NCBI GenBank assembly: GCA_021782205.1
Contig: JAJXVH010000002.1
Coordinates: 1 to 64,000, forward strand
Source: a bacterium
GTDB taxonomy: Bacteria > Elusimicrobiota > Elusimicrobia > UBA1565 > UBA9628
Length of the DNA stretch: 64,000 nucleotides
Reading direction: 5' to 3'
Shown: positions 48,846-59,441 of the stretch, in pieces
How positions within the stretch are numbered: position 1 is the first letter of the stretch
Layout: each line of letters opens with the position of its first letter
Position numbers and translations under genes: made by a program
The notes under the pieces: generated by a model
Database searches by the model: none
What the model saw: the letters and a program-made list of their open reading frames with translations, nothing else
What the model was told of the DNA's origin: nothing

Positions 48846-49633
48846 AAAAAGGCCGCGGGCTGGCGCTGTACTGCGCCGGGCTGTACGCTTTTCTTTATAT
48901 CCCGCTGGCCGTGATGACCGTGTTCTCCTTCAATAACGCCCACCGCAACGTCGTGTGGCTGGGCTTCACGCTCAAGTGGTATGCGCGGCTGTGGAAGGAC
49001 GCCGACTTGATGAACGCGATGCTCACCTCGGTGGAGCTGGCCGCCGCGGCGGCGGCCATCGCCGCGGTGCTGGGCGTGCTGGCGTCCTACGCGCTGACGC
49101 GTCACAAGAACTTCCACGGCCGCGAGGGCTACGCGGCCCTGCTCGACGCCCCGCTGATGATTCCCGAGGTCGCCCTCGGCGTGGGCCTGCTGAGCTTCCT
49201 GGTGCGCGCCGGCTTCGAGCTGAACTTCGGCGCGCTGGCCTGCGCCCACGCACTGATCTGCCTGCCCTACAGCGTGGGCGCGGCGCGCGCGCGGCTCAAG
49301 TCCATCGGCGGCGAGCGCCTGGAGGAGGCCGCCATGGACTTGGGCGCCAGCGAATGGGCCGCCTTCGTCAAGGTCACCCTGCCTCTGCTGGCCCCCGCCA
49401 TCGTCTCCGGCTCCCTGCTGGCCTTCACCGTCAGCTTCGAGGATTTCGTGACCTCGTTCTTCCTCGCCGGCATCGGCATCGTGACCTTGCCCATCAAGAT
49501 CTACGCGATGATGAAGTTCGGCGTCACGCCCGAGATCAACGCCCTCTCCGTCGTCCTGCTGGCCGCCACCTTCATCTTGCTCGGCCTCAACGCCTGGCTG
49601 GCCGTGCGCACCGGCGAAGCCACGCGGCTCTGA
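48842..49633 (+). CDS. potC: Spermidine/putrescine ABC transporter permease
   Basis: EEAAMDLGASEWAAFVKVTLPLLAPAIVSGSLLAFTVSFEDFVTSFF. Confidence 0.93.
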   Translation: MKKGRGLALYCAGLYAFLYIPLAVMTVFSFNNAHRNVVWLGFTLKWYARLWKDADLMNAMLTSVELAAAAAAIAAVLGVLASYALTRHKNFHGREGYAALLDAPLMIPEVALGVGLLSFLVRAGFELNFGALACAHALICLPYSVGAARARLKSIGGERLEEAAMDLGASEWAAFVKVTLPLLAPAIVSGSLLAFTVSFEDFVTSFFLAGIGIVTLPIKIYAMMKFGVTPEINALSVVLLAATFILLGLNAWLAVRTGEATRL

Positions 49634-49717
49634 AACATACGTCAGCGGGCCGATCTGTTGCGCCCCACGAAGGAAGGATCACGCACGACGGGTCAAGCGG
49701 ACCTCCGGGAGGCTCTA

Positions 49718-50434
49718 ATGGACATCGGCAAACTGACTCAGTATCTCTCCGGGATGTCGCGCGCGCTCAGCGCGGAGCAAGCACCTGAGCTACGGCGCTT
49801 TCCCTTTGTCGCCATATCCCGGCAAACCGGCGCAGGCGGCCACTCATTGGCCGAAGCCATACTGACGGAACTGGAAAAACGAACGGACGGAGATCTTTTC
49901 TCCGGCTGGCAGATGTTCGACGAGGAGATTTGCCGGAAGATCGCCGCCAATCCAAGGCTCAAGGTGCTCATGGATTCGCTGCTCACGGAAAAGTTTCGCT
50001 CGGGCATGGAGGACTTTTTGACGCACGCCATCGCCGGAGTCAGCACTCAAGACCAGGTGATCGGAGAGATATTCCGCATGTTCCGTGACGTGGCCGCGGC
50101 GGGCAAATGCGTGCTCGTCGGGCGCGGCGCGGCCTCCCTGATGAGGCGAAACCCTCGCGGCGTCTTCGTGCGCGTGATCGCTCCTATCGAAGCGCGGACG
50201 GCCCGCATGATGGCCCGGCTCAACACGAGCCGGGAAAACGCGCTCCTGCACATTCAACAGCAGGACGCCGACCGCGCCCGGCTGGTGCGGCATTATTTCG
50301 GACAAGACGTCGGCGATCCTCTGCACTACGACTGCGTTTGGAACACGGGCAACGTACCCGTCGAACTGGCGGCCCGTGCGATCGTCGTCTTGATCGAGGA
50401 GCGGGCCCGCGCCAGGCTCCCGCTCGCGCGCTAA
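49718..50434 (+). CDS. Cytidylate-kinase-like protein
   Basis: FVAISRQTGAGGHSLAEAIL; VLVGRGAASLM; RVIAPIEARTARMM. Confidence 0.75.
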   Translation: MDIGKLTQYLSGMSRALSAEQAPELRRFPFVAISRQTGAGGHSLAEAILTELEKRTDGDLFSGWQMFDEEICRKIAANPRLKVLMDSLLTEKFRSGMEDFLTHAIAGVSTQDQVIGEIFRMFRDVAAAGKCVLVGRGAASLMRRNPRGVFVRVIAPIEARTARMMARLNTSRENALLHIQQQDADRARLVRHYFGQDVGDPLHYDCVWNTGNVPVELAARAIVVLIEERARARLPLAR

Positions 50435-52296
50435 AAGTCGGTCAGATCCCGCGGCGGCAGAGCCGCGCGCACCGCGTTGAGCACGGCGGCCAAGTCGATG
50501 ATTTCTTGAAGGATCGCGCCCTCGAGCGGCGACAGGCGTCCGGACGCCGCCAACGCCATGCCCACAGCACTCAGCGCCATGCCGCCGATCGCGCTCTGCA
50601 AAGCGATGCGCCGCATGCGCTCGCCGATATGGATCAACTCGTCGACTTTTTCGATCGACGCGGTCATGATCACCGCGCCCGCGGCCTGCGCGCTCACGTC
50701 GCTGTCATGGCCGATGGCGACGCCGACGTTGGCGGCGGCCAGAGCCGGCGCGTCGTTGATCCCGTCGCCGACGAACAACGTCTGCGCGGCCGCGGTCTCC
50801 ACGCGCACGATCTCCAACTTCTGCTCCGGAGAGCGTTCGGCCCTAATCTCCCGAACGCCGACGCTGCGCGCCAGGTCCCGCACCGCGGACTCGCGATCGC
50901 CCGAAACAATGAGCACGCGGTCGACGCCGTGCTTCGGCGTCAGGTGCGCCAAAAATGGGCGGCTTTCCGGCCGCGCTTCATCTCGAAAACGCAGCGTGGC
51001 GGCCGGAGCCCCGTCCAACAGGACGACGCACTCCAGGCCCGGCGCCGGGGGCGGCAAGGCGGCGCGCGCCGCCGCCGCGACTGCGCCGCGCCCGATGACG
51101 CGCACGTCCCGCCCGCCGACGACTCCGGACAGCCCGTGACCCGGCTCCTCCGAAACGCCGGAAGCCTCTTCCAAGGCCAGCCCGCGAGACTCGGCGCCCG
51201 TCACCACGGCGCCCGCCAGAGGATGGCGCGAGTAGCGCTCCAGGCTGGCGGCCAGGCGCAAGGCCTCGGTCCCGTCCGCGCCCTCAAACGGCAGGATCTC
51301 GGTTAGTGACGGGCGGCCGAAGGTCAAGGTTCCCGTCTTGTCCAGGATCACGGTCCGGCAACGGCCAATGCGCTCGAGTATGGCCGGGTTTTTGATGATG
51401 ATGCCGCGCGAGGCCGCCAGTGAAACCGCCCCGATCACGGCCACGGGAATGGCAATCAGCAGCGGGCACGGCGTGGCCACGACGATCACCGCCAGGAAGC
51501 GCCCGGGCTCGCCCGTTGCGGCCCACGCCGCCCCGGCGATCGCCAGCGCCAGCGGCGTGTAGAATGCGGCCAGGCGGTCTCCCAGGCGTCGCAGCTGCGG
51601 ACGGCCGTTCTCCACGTCCTTCATCACGCGCATGATGCCCGCGTAGCGCGAGTCCGCCGCGCGTCTTCCCGCGCGCACGACCAGAGCTCGCGCCCCGTTG
51701 ACCGCGCCGGAGAGCACCGCCGAACCTGGCGCCTTCTCGATTTGATAGGGCTCGCCGGTCAGGTAGGCCTCGTCCATGCTCCCGCGGCCTTCCAGCACGG
51801 CGCCGTCCACCGGACAGAGTTCATGCGGAAGCACGACCAACTCGTCGCCGGCGGCGATCTGGGAGACTTCGATGTCGGTCAGGCCTTCCGGGCCGCGCCG
51901 ATGCGCGACCTGCGGCATGCGCCGGGCCAGCGCGTCCAGCACGGACGACGCTCGGCGCGAGGCCGCGCGTTCCAGCCCCTGGCCTCCGGACAGCATCAGA
52001 ACGATGATCGCCGCGACCAGGAACTGACCCATCGCCGCCGCCGCGACGATGGAAACGCCCGCAAGCAGGTCAGAGCCGAAATCGCCCGCCCACATTTTTT
52101 GGCCGACGCGCAGGGTCAACGGAACACCGCCAAGCACGACGACCAGCGCCAGCGGCGCCTCACGCGTCCAGACGGGCACAGACGTCAACTGCAGAAGCAG
52201 GTGCGCGCCGATCCCGCCGGCGGCCGATGCCGCCAGAAGGTTCTCCGCCAGAAGCCGACGGCACCGGTCGGCGACGGCCGCGCAAGGGGGCTTCAT
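50431..52296 (-). CDS. Heavy-metal P1B-type ATPase
   Basis: ATPCPLLIAIPVA, ILDKTGTLTFG, GDGINDAPALAAANVGVAIG. Confidence 0.92.
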   Translation of the reverse strand: MKPPCAAVADRCRRLLAENLLAASAAGGIGAHLLLQLTSVPVWTREAPLALVVVLGGVPLTLRVGQKMWAGDFGSDLLAGVSIVAAAAMGQFLVAAIIVLMLSGGQGLERAASRRASSVLDALARRMPQVAHRRGPEGLTDIEVSQIAAGDELVVLPHELCPVDGAVLEGRGSMDEAYLTGEPYQIEKAPGSAVLSGAVNGARALVVRAGRRAADSRYAGIMRVMKDVENGRPQLRRLGDRLAAFYTPLALAIAGAAWAATGEPGRFLAVIVVATPCPLLIAIPVAVIGAVSLAASRGIIIKNPAILERIGRCRTVILDKTGTLTFGRPSLTEILPFEGADGTEALRLAASLERYSRHPLAGAVVTGAESRGLALEEASGVSEEPGHGLSGVVGGRDVRVIGRGAVAAAARAALPPPAPGLECVVLLDGAPAATLRFRDEARPESRPFLAHLTPKHGVDRVLIVSGDRESAVRDLARSVGVREIRAERSPEQKLEIVRVETAAAQTLFVGDGINDAPALAAANVGVAIGHDSDVSAQAAGAVIMTASIEKVDELIHIGERMRRIALQSAIGGMALSAVGMALAASGRLSPLEGAILQEIIDLAAVLNAVRAALPPRDLTDF

Positions 52297-52427
52297 CGGC
52301 TCACGCTCACGACCTCACGCAACGCGGCGGCCGAGGGGCCCCCGTCCCCTCGGCTGTGGAATTCTTGTTGCGTGCGTTCATGTAATCTATGGCGTAAATA
52401 AAATATTTAATTTTTGAGGGAGTCGGC

Positions 52428-53363
52428 ATGATGAACTTTAAGACGAGTTCAGGCAAGCGGTGGGCCGTCGTGTTGTCGGGCGGTGACGGCGAGCGCATGA
52501 GGGCTTTCGTTCGAAAACGCCTGGGCCGTTCGCGGCCGAAGCAATACTGCGCGTTCACGGGCCGGCGGACCATGCTCGAGCACACCCTCGACCGGGCCGT
52601 CGCCGTCGCGGGCCCAAGCCGCGTGGTCACGGTCATCAATCCGGATCATCGCATATTCCTGGAGCGCCCCCGGCGCCTGAACGTCCCCGGCTGTCTGATC
52701 GTCCAGCCGCGGCGCTGCGACACCGGCCCCGGCGTCTTCCTTCCCTTGACCGTCGTGGCGGCGCGCGATCCAGAGGCCGTCGTCGCCGTCATGCCTTCGG
52801 ACCACTTCATCCACCCCAAAGAGCGCTTCCAGGCGGCGCTCGACGAAGCGTTCGGCTTGGCTGAGCGGCATCACGAGAGGATCGTCCTGCTGGCGGCGCG
52901 GCCCGACTCGGCCGAACCCGACTACGGCTGGATCACGCCCGGAGCGCGTGTCAGCGGCTCGCGGGCATTTCTCGTCGACAGCTTCAAGGAAAAGCCCGGG
53001 CCTGAGGAGGCCGCCGCGCTCCATCGCCGCGGCGGGCTATGGAACACGATGCTCGTCGTCGCGCGCGCGACGGCGCTGTGGGAGGCGGCGCGAGAATTTC
53101 TGCCCGCGATGCTGGCGCGCTTCGCGCTGCTGCGTACGCACCTCGGCACGCCGGGAGAGCCTCAGGCCCTGGAACTGGCCTATCGGAGCATGCCGTGCGT
53201 CAATTTCTCGCGCGATCTTCTGGAGCATGCCGCCGCGAGGACGGTCGTCCTGCCCCTGCGGGGAGTGAACTGGTCGGACTGGGGAAGGCCGCAACGAGTC
53301 CTGAGGACCCTGGAGGAAATCGACGCCGCGTCCACGCTGGAGGAGGGCGTGCATGTTTCGTGA
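52428..53363 (+). CDS. Mannose-1-phosphate guanylyltransferase-like nucleotidyltransferase
   Basis: VVLSGGDGERM...RPKQYCAF, VVAVMPSDHFI, FKEKP. Confidence 0.83.
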   Translation: MMNFKTSSGKRWAVVLSGGDGERMRAFVRKRLGRSRPKQYCAFTGRRTMLEHTLDRAVAVAGPSRVVTVINPDHRIFLERPRRLNVPGCLIVQPRRCDTGPGVFLPLTVVAARDPEAVVAVMPSDHFIHPKERFQAALDEAFGLAERHHERIVLLAARPDSAEPDYGWITPGARVSGSRAFLVDSFKEKPGPEEAAALHRRGGLWNTMLVVARATALWEAAREFLPAMLARFALLRTHLGTPGEPQALELAYRSMPCVNFSRDLLEHAAARTVVLPLRGVNWSDWGRPQRVLRTLEEIDAASTLEEGVHVS

Positions 53364-54021
53364 CCGCCAGGCCGCCGGCGCGCTCCTGGCGCGCGAATTG
53401 TCGCGCTATCGCGTCGACAAGGACGCGGTCGTTCTCGCCGTGCCGCGCGGAGGCCTGCCGGTCGCCGGCGTGCTGGCGCGCGAGCTGGCCCTGAAGCTGG
53501 ACGTGATCCTGACCAAGAAGATCGGCCACCCCGACGACCCGGAGTTCGCGATCGGCGCGGTGAGCCTGACCGACGAGTCCGTCGATTCCGCGCTGGTCGC
53601 GCGAGAATCGATCTCGCGCGACGACATCGCCTGGGAGATCGAACGTCTCCGCGCCTCTCTTCACGGCCGCTACCGCCTCTACCGCGGGATTTCGGGGCCG
53701 CTGCCCGTGGCGGGCAAGACCGTCATCCTGGCCGACGATGGGGCCGCGACGGGGCAAACGATGCTCGTGGCCATCGACCTGCTCCGCCGCCAAGGGGCGC
53801 GCAAGATCGTGGCGGCGCTCCCCGTCGCGCCGAGAAGCACCGTCGAGCTCCTCACGAAACGCGCCGACGAAATGGTCTGCCTCTTGGTGCCGGACGACTT
53901 CACCGCGATCAGCCGGTTCTACACGGACTTCAGCCAGGTCTCGGACGAGGAGGCTCTGCGATTCTTGAAAGACGCCCGACTCGACGAACGCCGCGCCGAG
54001 ACGAAGGAGAAACGCCGATGA
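53353..54021 (+). CDS. Phosphoribosyltransferase-family protein
   Basis: VLAVPRGGLPVAGVLA, VILADDGAATGQTM. Confidence 0.88.
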   Translation: MFRDRQAAGALLARELSRYRVDKDAVVLAVPRGGLPVAGVLARELALKLDVILTKKIGHPDDPEFAIGAVSLTDESVDSALVARESISRDDIAWEIERLRASLHGRYRLYRGISGPLPVAGKTVILADDGAATGQTMLVAIDLLRRQGARKIVAALPVAPRSTVELLTKRADEMVCLLVPDDFTAISRFYTDFSQVSDEEALRFLKDARLDERRAETKEKRR

Positions 54022-54917
54022 AAAGATTCCCGCCCAAGCGCGTGCTCGCGGCCGCCGACTTGTCGGCGACGTCGCTGTCCGCTCTCGACGCCGCGAAGGC
54101 CCTCGCGCGGCTCTGGGGCGCCGCGCTTGAGATCGTCTATGTCCAGCACCCGCCGGCGTTCGACGCGTGGGGCGGCCCAGGCGGCGTCCCGGCCGTCTCG
54201 CCTCCGCCCGATGAGCCGCCGCTGAAGGAGGTCGAGCTCCGGTTGCGCCAAGCCGCCGCGGATTTCCCCGCCGCGCGCCTGACTCTGAGCACGCCCCTCG
54301 GCTGGCCGACGGCCTGCCTGCTGGACATGGCCCGTCCCGAACTGGCGGACTTGCTGGTCATGGGCACGCATGGCCACTCCGGGCTGCACCGCCTGCTTAC
54401 GGGCTCGGTCGCCGAGACCGTCATCCGCCGCGCCCGCGTCCCCGTGCTCGCCGTGCCCGAAAAGACGAGCCTGGCCGCGGTATCGCGGGTGCTCGCGCCC
54501 TGGAACGGACGCCCCTACGCGACGCGCGCGCTGCGCTGGGCGCGGGAATTCGCGCGCGGCTTCGGCGCGACGCTGGATGTGCTCCACGTCAAGGAAGGGG
54601 GGCTTGCGATAGGCACGGACGCCGTGATGCTGCGCCGCATCCTGCTGGCCATCCTCGGCCCTGGAACCGATTGGACTTTGAGCACGCGCGCCGGGGACGC
54701 GAGCGCTCGGATCGTCACGCAGGCGAATTCCGGACGCTATGGGTTGGTGGTTCTGTCGGCGCACCGCCGCCCGTTCGGCGCGGACCTCGCCCTCGGCTCG
54801 ACGGTCGAGCGGGTGCTGCGCCACGCGCATGCCCCCGTCCTGGCCATACCGTCGGGGCGGCCGTTGTCCGGGTTCATGCGCCGCGTTGTCGCGCGCGCCG
54901 GCTCGCGATTGTATTGA
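54018..54917 (+). CDS. Universal stress protein, tandem UspA-like domains
   Basis: VLAAADLSATSLSALDAAKALA; LLVMGTHGHSGLHRLLTGSVAETVIRRARVPVLAV; second domain GLVVLSAHRR. Confidence 0.88.
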   Translation: MKRFPPKRVLAAADLSATSLSALDAAKALARLWGAALEIVYVQHPPAFDAWGGPGGVPAVSPPPDEPPLKEVELRLRQAAADFPAARLTLSTPLGWPTACLLDMARPELADLLVMGTHGHSGLHRLLTGSVAETVIRRARVPVLAVPEKTSLAAVSRVLAPWNGRPYATRALRWAREFARGFGATLDVLHVKEGGLAIGTDAVMLRRILLAILGPGTDWTLSTRAGDASARIVTQANSGRYGLVVLSAHRRPFGADLALGSTVERVLRHAHAPVLAIPSGRPLSGFMRRVVARAGSRLY

Positions 54918-55157
54918 TTCAGTCCGCCGCGCAGCGCGGCGAGAAACTATGCCGTTCAAGTCGAGGCGCCGCCCGATAGGCTCCGCGTCGAACTTCGCAT
55001 CAACGATTCCGGCTGGAGCGCGTGCCGCGAGGCTCTGAGGTTATTTTGGTACGACTGGGCCGGCTACGAGCCCGGAAACCATCGCCTCGTCGCGCGAGTC
55101 ATGACGCAGGACGGCGACATTCTGCAATCGGCCGAGCGAGAGATCCTCGTGATCTAA
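54918..55157 (+). pseudogene. Startless ORF remnant, beta-sandwich-like C-terminal fragment
   Basis: Open frame with no ATG/GTG/TTG until late: YAVQVEAPPDRLRVELRINDSGWSACREALRLFWYDWAGYEPGNHRLVARVMTQDGDILQSAEREILVI*. Confidence 0.5.
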
Positions 55158-55169
55158 GCCCGCGGACGT

Positions 55170-55346
55170 TCACCGAGGAGCTTCGTCGGCAGACTGCGCG
55201 CTCATCCCGGAATGGAAAGCGCAGCCTCCGCCGCCCAGCGGACAATCCTCGCCGCAGGCAAGGCGGCGCACGCCGACGACGACGCCGATCAGGAGCGCCA
55301 AGGCCAGGACCCGCCCCAGAAGGTTGCCGTCCTCGTTGAAATTCAT
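55170..55346 (-). CDS. 58-aa small membrane protein with Cys-rich tail, coupled to riboflavin kinase gene
   Basis: MNFNEDGNLLGRVLALALLIGVVVGVRRLACGEDCPLGGGGCAFHSGMSAQSADEAPR; ATGA overlap. Confidence 0.55.
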   Translation of the reverse strand: MNFNEDGNLLGRVLALALLIGVVVGVRRLACGEDCPLGGGGCAFHSGMSAQSADEAPR

Positions 55347-55726
55347 GCGTTCAGTGTAGCGGTCGGCCGCGCGCGCGTCAAGGCGGCCACGTCGCGGCGG
55401 ATCTGAGCCTTGAGCGCGGCCAGCGAAGCGAATTTCTTTTCCGCGCGGAGGGGGGAGACGAATGCGACGCGCAAGACACGGCCGTAGAGGTCTCCGCGAA
55501 AACCGGGAACGTGGACCTCGACGACCAGGCGCGTGCCGCCCACGGTCGGCCGCACGCCCACGTTGCAGACCGCCTCGCGCTCGCCCAGGGTCGTGCCGCG
55601 CACCGTCACGCGCCAGACTCCTCGCGGCGCGCGCATGGAGGGCGCAAGCTTCAGGTTCGCGGTGGGAAAACCCAGCTTGCGGCCCATCCCCTCGCCGCGG
55701 ACCACGCGGCCGCGCACCGTCCTCAT
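55343..55726 (-). CDS. Stand-alone riboflavin kinase (RibF C-terminal domain only)
   Basis: GRVVRGEGMGRKLGFPTANLKL, VCNVGVRPTVGG; 127 aa, no FAD-synthetase domain. Confidence 0.85.
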   Translation of the reverse strand: MRTVRGRVVRGEGMGRKLGFPTANLKLAPSMRAPRGVWRVTVRGTTLGEREAVCNVGVRPTVGGTRLVVEVHVPGFRGDLYGRVLRVAFVSPLRAEKKFASLAALKAQIRRDVAALTRARPTATLNA

Positions 55727-56463
55727 TTCTTCGGGGCCGCCTTGAGCGCGCGGTCGAGAAGCGGGAGGGACTCAAGCAGGCGGCGCGCCAGGTCGGCCGG
55801 GGCCAGCGCGCGCGCGGCGTCGAGCGCCAGCGCGTCGGCCACGTCGAAGGGACCGATTTTCTCGCGGCGCAGACTCGACACCGTACCGCCGCAGCCCAGG
55901 CGCTCGCCCAGAACCTCCGCCAGCGAGCGCACGTAGGTGCCGCTGGCGCAGGAGACGCGGTGCGTCAGTTCCGGCGCGTCCCAGGCCAGCGCCGTCCAGG
56001 CGTACACCGTCGCGGTGCGCGGCTTGACCGGCACCTCCAGCCCCGCGCGCGCGTATTCATAGAGGGCTTTGCCCTTGTGCTTGACGGCCGAATAGGCCGG
56101 AGCGGGAGCGTCCACGGTGCCGACCAAGGCGGCCAGCTCCCGGCCCAGGCGGTCCAGGGTCAACGGCGGCACCGGCTCTTGCGCGGTGACCTTGCCGGTG
56201 ACGTCGCCGGTGTCCGTCTTGATGCCCAGCCGGATCGTGCCCGAGTAGACCTTGTCGAAGCCCTGCAGGCGCGCCTGCAGGCGCGTGCACGGACCCACCA
56301 GGACCGCCAGCAGTCCCGTGGCCAGAGGATCGAGCGTGCCGGTGTGACCCACCTTGGTCCCCCTCGGGAACAATTTCCTCAATACCGCGACGACGTCGTG
56401 AGAGGTCCAGTCGCGCGGCTTGTCGACGAGCAGAAGTCCGCCCGCCGCGGCTGCGGAGTTCAC
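55723..56463 (-). CDS. truB: tRNA pseudouridine synthase B
   Basis: LLVDKPRDWTSHDVVAVLRK, KVGHTGTLDPLATGLL. Confidence 0.96.
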   Translation of the reverse strand: MNSAAAAGGLLLVDKPRDWTSHDVVAVLRKLFPRGTKVGHTGTLDPLATGLLAVLVGPCTRLQARLQGFDKVYSGTIRLGIKTDTGDVTGKVTAQEPVPPLTLDRLGRELAALVGTVDAPAPAYSAVKHKGKALYEYARAGLEVPVKPRTATVYAWTALAWDAPELTHRVSCASGTYVRSLAEVLGERLGCGGTVSSLRREKIGPFDVADALALDAARALAPADLARRLLESLPLLDRALKAAPKK

Positions 56464-56810
56464 GCGCCGCGCTCTTTTTCCAGCTTGTTCAAGAGCGCGT
56501 CGATGCGCGAGGCCTTGCGCGGCGTCTCGTCGAATTCGAAGCGCAGTTGGGGCACGACCTTGACCGTCACCTTTTTCTTGAGCAGGCCGCGCAAATAGGG
56601 AGCGGCGCGCTCCAGGGCCTTGGCCGCGCTCGCGCGTTCCGCGTCCGATCCCATGACGGAGTAGTACACCGTCGCGTTCTTTCGGTCCGCGGACAGGCGC
56701 AGGTCGGTGACGGTCAAAAAACCCGTCAGCCCGGGATCCTTGACCTCGCGCAAGAGCCCGGTGATGAGCTCCTTGAACAGCTCCCGCAAACGCTCGCCGC
56801 GATCGAACAT
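56460..56810 (-). CDS. rbfA: Ribosome-binding factor A
   Basis: KDPGLTGFLTVTDLRLSADRKNATVYYSVMG; KVVPQLRFEFDET. Confidence 0.94.
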   Translation of the reverse strand: MFDRGERLRELFKELITGLLREVKDPGLTGFLTVTDLRLSADRKNATVYYSVMGSDAERASAAKALERAAPYLRGLLKKKVTVKVVPQLRFEFDETPRKASRIDALLNKLEKERGA

Positions 56811-56827
56811 GGAAGCCTCCGCCGCGC

Positions 56828-59425
56828 TCAGCGCGGCGACTGCGACAGACGCCGGGTGCGCGTTTCCTTGACGTAGAACTCGAGGAGGTCGCCGACCTGG
56901 AAGCCGGAGAAGCCGTCGATGCCGATGCCGCACTCCTGGCCCTTCTCCATTTCCTTGACGTCGTCCTTGAAGTGCTTGAGCGTGGTGACCTTGCCTTCGT
57001 GAACCGTCTGGCCGTTGCGCACCACGCGGATCATGCCGCCGCGGGACACCTTGCCGTCGCGGATGGCGGAGCCGGCCACCGAGCCGCCCTTGACGGCGAA
57101 CACCATCTTGACCTCGCCCTTGCCGACGGTCACGTCGACGATCTCCGGCGCGAGCAGTCCCTCGAGCGCGGCCTTCACGTCCTCGATGAGCTCGTAGATG
57201 ATCTCGTAGCGGCGGATCTCCACGCCCTCGTGCGCGGCCACTTCCTCGGCGCGCGCCTCGGCGTCGGCGTGGAACATCAGCACGACCGCGTCGGACGCGG
57301 AGGCCAGAAGGACGTCGGACTCCGAGGCGTTGCCGATGGCGCCGTGGATCACGCGCACGCGGCACTCCGTCGTCGCCATCCCTTCCAGGGAGTCGCGCAG
57401 GGCCTGCAATGAGCCCTGCGTGTCGGCCTTCAGCACGATGTTCAGATCTTTGGCCTTGGAGGAGCCCGTGGTCAGCGCGGAGCGCAGGCCGACCAAAGTC
57501 ATGTGCTTCTGGTGGGCCATCATCTGCTCGCGGTGGATGAGGCGCCGCTTCTCGGCGATGTCGCGCGCGGCCTTCTCGTTCTCGACGACGGTGAACGCGT
57601 CGCCGGCCTGCGGGTTGCCCGTCAGGCCCAGGACTTCCACCGGGGTCGCGGGACCGGCGGCCTCGATGCGGGCGCCGGAATCGTTGACCAGAGCCTTGAT
57701 CTTGCCGTGCGCCAGACCCGCGACGAACGCGTCGCCGCTCTTGAGCGTGCCGGCCTGCACCAGCACCGTCGCCACGGAGCCGCGCTTGGGGTCCATCTTG
57801 GCCTCCAAGACAGTTCCATAAGCCAGGCGGTCAGGATTGGCCTTGAGCTCGAGTATTTCGGCCTGCAGCAGAACGGCTTCCAAAAGCTTGTCCAGGTTGA
57901 GGCGCTTCTTGGCGGAGACATCCACGAACATGGTCTTGCCGCCCCACTCCTCGGCCTGCAGGCCGTGGTTGGCCAGGTCCTGACGGATCTTCTGCGGGTT
58001 GGCGCCGGGCAGATCAATCTTGTTGACCGCGACGACGATGGGCACGCCGGCCGCCTTCGCGTGATCGACGGCCTCCAGCGTCTGCGGCATGATGCCGTCG
58101 GTCGCGGAGACCACGAGGATGACCAGGTCGGTGACCTTGGCACCGCGCGCGCGCATGGCGGTGAAGGCCTCATGACCGGGAGTGTCGAGAAAGACCACCT
58201 CGCCCTTTTCGATCTTCACTTTGTAAGCGCCGATGTGCTGGGTGATGCCGCCGGACTCGCCCTCGGCCACGCGGGAGGAGCGAATCGCGTCGAGCAGGGA
58301 GGTTTTGCCGTGGTCGACGTGGCCCATGATCGTGACGACGGGGGACCGGGACTTGAGCTTGGCGGGGTCTTCCTTCTCGGCCTTGACGACCGCCAACTCT
58401 TCTTCTTTGTACATCGCGACGACTTCCATCTCGTAGCCGAAATCGGAGGCGACGACCTGCGCCGCCTCGGTGTCCAGGCGCTGGTTGATGGTCGCGAAGA
58501 TGCCCAGCGACATCAGCTTCTTGATGACGTCGTTGGTCTTGACCTCCATCTTCTCGGACAGTTCGCGCACGGTGATCATCGACGAGACCTGAATCTTCTT
58601 GAGCGCCGGCTTGGCGCCCGGCTCCGCCGGCTTCTGCGGGGCGGGGGTGGGACGGGACGCGGCCTGCTGAGGCTTGGGGCCGCGATGCTGGGAACCGGGA
58701 CGGAAATTGGCGTGCTGCCCGGGACGCGGCGCGCCGGGGCGAGGAGGAACGAAGGTCGGCGACTTGGTGGTGATCGCGTTCGGACGCAGAATCGTGGGCT
58801 TGGCCGGAGCGCTCGGCGCCGGGGTGCCGGAGACCGGCGGCTTGACCGGTGAAGGCGCGCCGGGAACGGCCGGACGGGGTGTTGCCGCCGGGGCCGCGCC
58901 GGCTGGCGACGCGGGGCGAGGCGCCGGCATGCCGGGAGGCACGGGCGCGCGCACCGGCAGAGCCGGAGCGCCGGGAATGACCGGACGCGGCGCGGGCATG
59001 CCGGCCGAAACCGCAGGCCGCGGCGCGGCGACAGGCGCCGGGGCGGAAGCGGCGGGAGGCGCAACAGGGGCGGGCGTCACGGGCGTCACCGGAGCCGGCG
59101 GCAGCTTCGGCGCGGGCGGCTTGGGCAAGGCCGCGCCCGCGGCCAGTCGCGTGACGGCCGGACCGGCGGCCGGACGGCTCTTCTTAAAAAGAGAGAACGC
59201 GGAAACCAGGTTCGAACTCGGCGGCGCGATGGAGCCTTCTTCCTGCGCCGAGCGCACTTCCGCCGCAGCGGTGACCACGCCTTTGGCGTCCTTCTTCACC
59301 GCCGCCTTCTTGGGCGCGCCCGTCTTCTTGGCCGAAGACTTGGCGTCCTCGCCCTCGTCATTTTTCGCGGCCGGCTTCTTTGTCGTGATCTTTTTTTCCA
59401 TGCTCTCGGGGCCTTCGGAGGTCAT
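56828..59425 (-). CDS. infB: Translation initiation factor IF-2
   Basis: [38 protein letters not shown]; Ala/Pro-rich N-terminus. Confidence 0.98.
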   Translation of the reverse strand: MTSEGPESMEKKITTKKPAAKNDEGEDAKSSAKKTGAPKKAAVKKDAKGVVTAAAEVRSAQEEGSIAPPSSNLVSAFSLFKKSRPAAGPAVTRLAAGAALPKPPAPKLPPAPVTPVTPAPVAPPAASAPAPVAAPRPAVSAGMPAPRPVIPGAPALPVRAPVPPGMPAPRPASPAGAAPAATPRPAVPGAPSPVKPPVSGTPAPSAPAKPTILRPNAITTKSPTFVPPRPGAPRPGQHANFRPGSQHRGPKPQQAASRPTPAPQKPAEPGAKPALKKIQVSSMITVRELSEKMEVKTNDVIKKLMSLGIFATINQRLDTEAAQVVASDFGYEMEVVAMYKEEELAVVKAEKEDPAKLKSRSPVVTIMGHVDHGKTSLLDAIRSSRVAEGESGGITQHIGAYKVKIEKGEVVFLDTPGHEAFTAMRARGAKVTDLVILVVSATDGIMPQTLEAVDHAKAAGVPIVVAVNKIDLPGANPQKIRQDLANHGLQAEEWGGKTMFVDVSAKKRLNLDKLLEAVLLQAEILELKANPDRLAYGTVLEAKMDPKRGSVATVLVQAGTLKSGDAFVAGLAHGKIKALVNDSGARIEAAGPATPVEVLGLTGNPQAGDAFTVVENEKAARDIAEKRRLIHREQMMAHQKHMTLVGLRSALTTGSSKAKDLNIVLKADTQGSLQALRDSLEGMATTECRVRVIHGAIGNASESDVLLASASDAVVLMFHADAEARAEEVAAHEGVEIRRYEIIYELIEDVKAALEGLLAPEIVDVTVGKGEVKMVFAVKGGSVAGSAIRDGKVSRGGMIRVVRNGQTVHEGKVTTLKHFKDDVKEMEKGQECGIGIDGFSGFQVGDLLEFYVKETRTRRLSQSPR

Positions 59426-59441
59426 GATAGCATTTTCGCGT

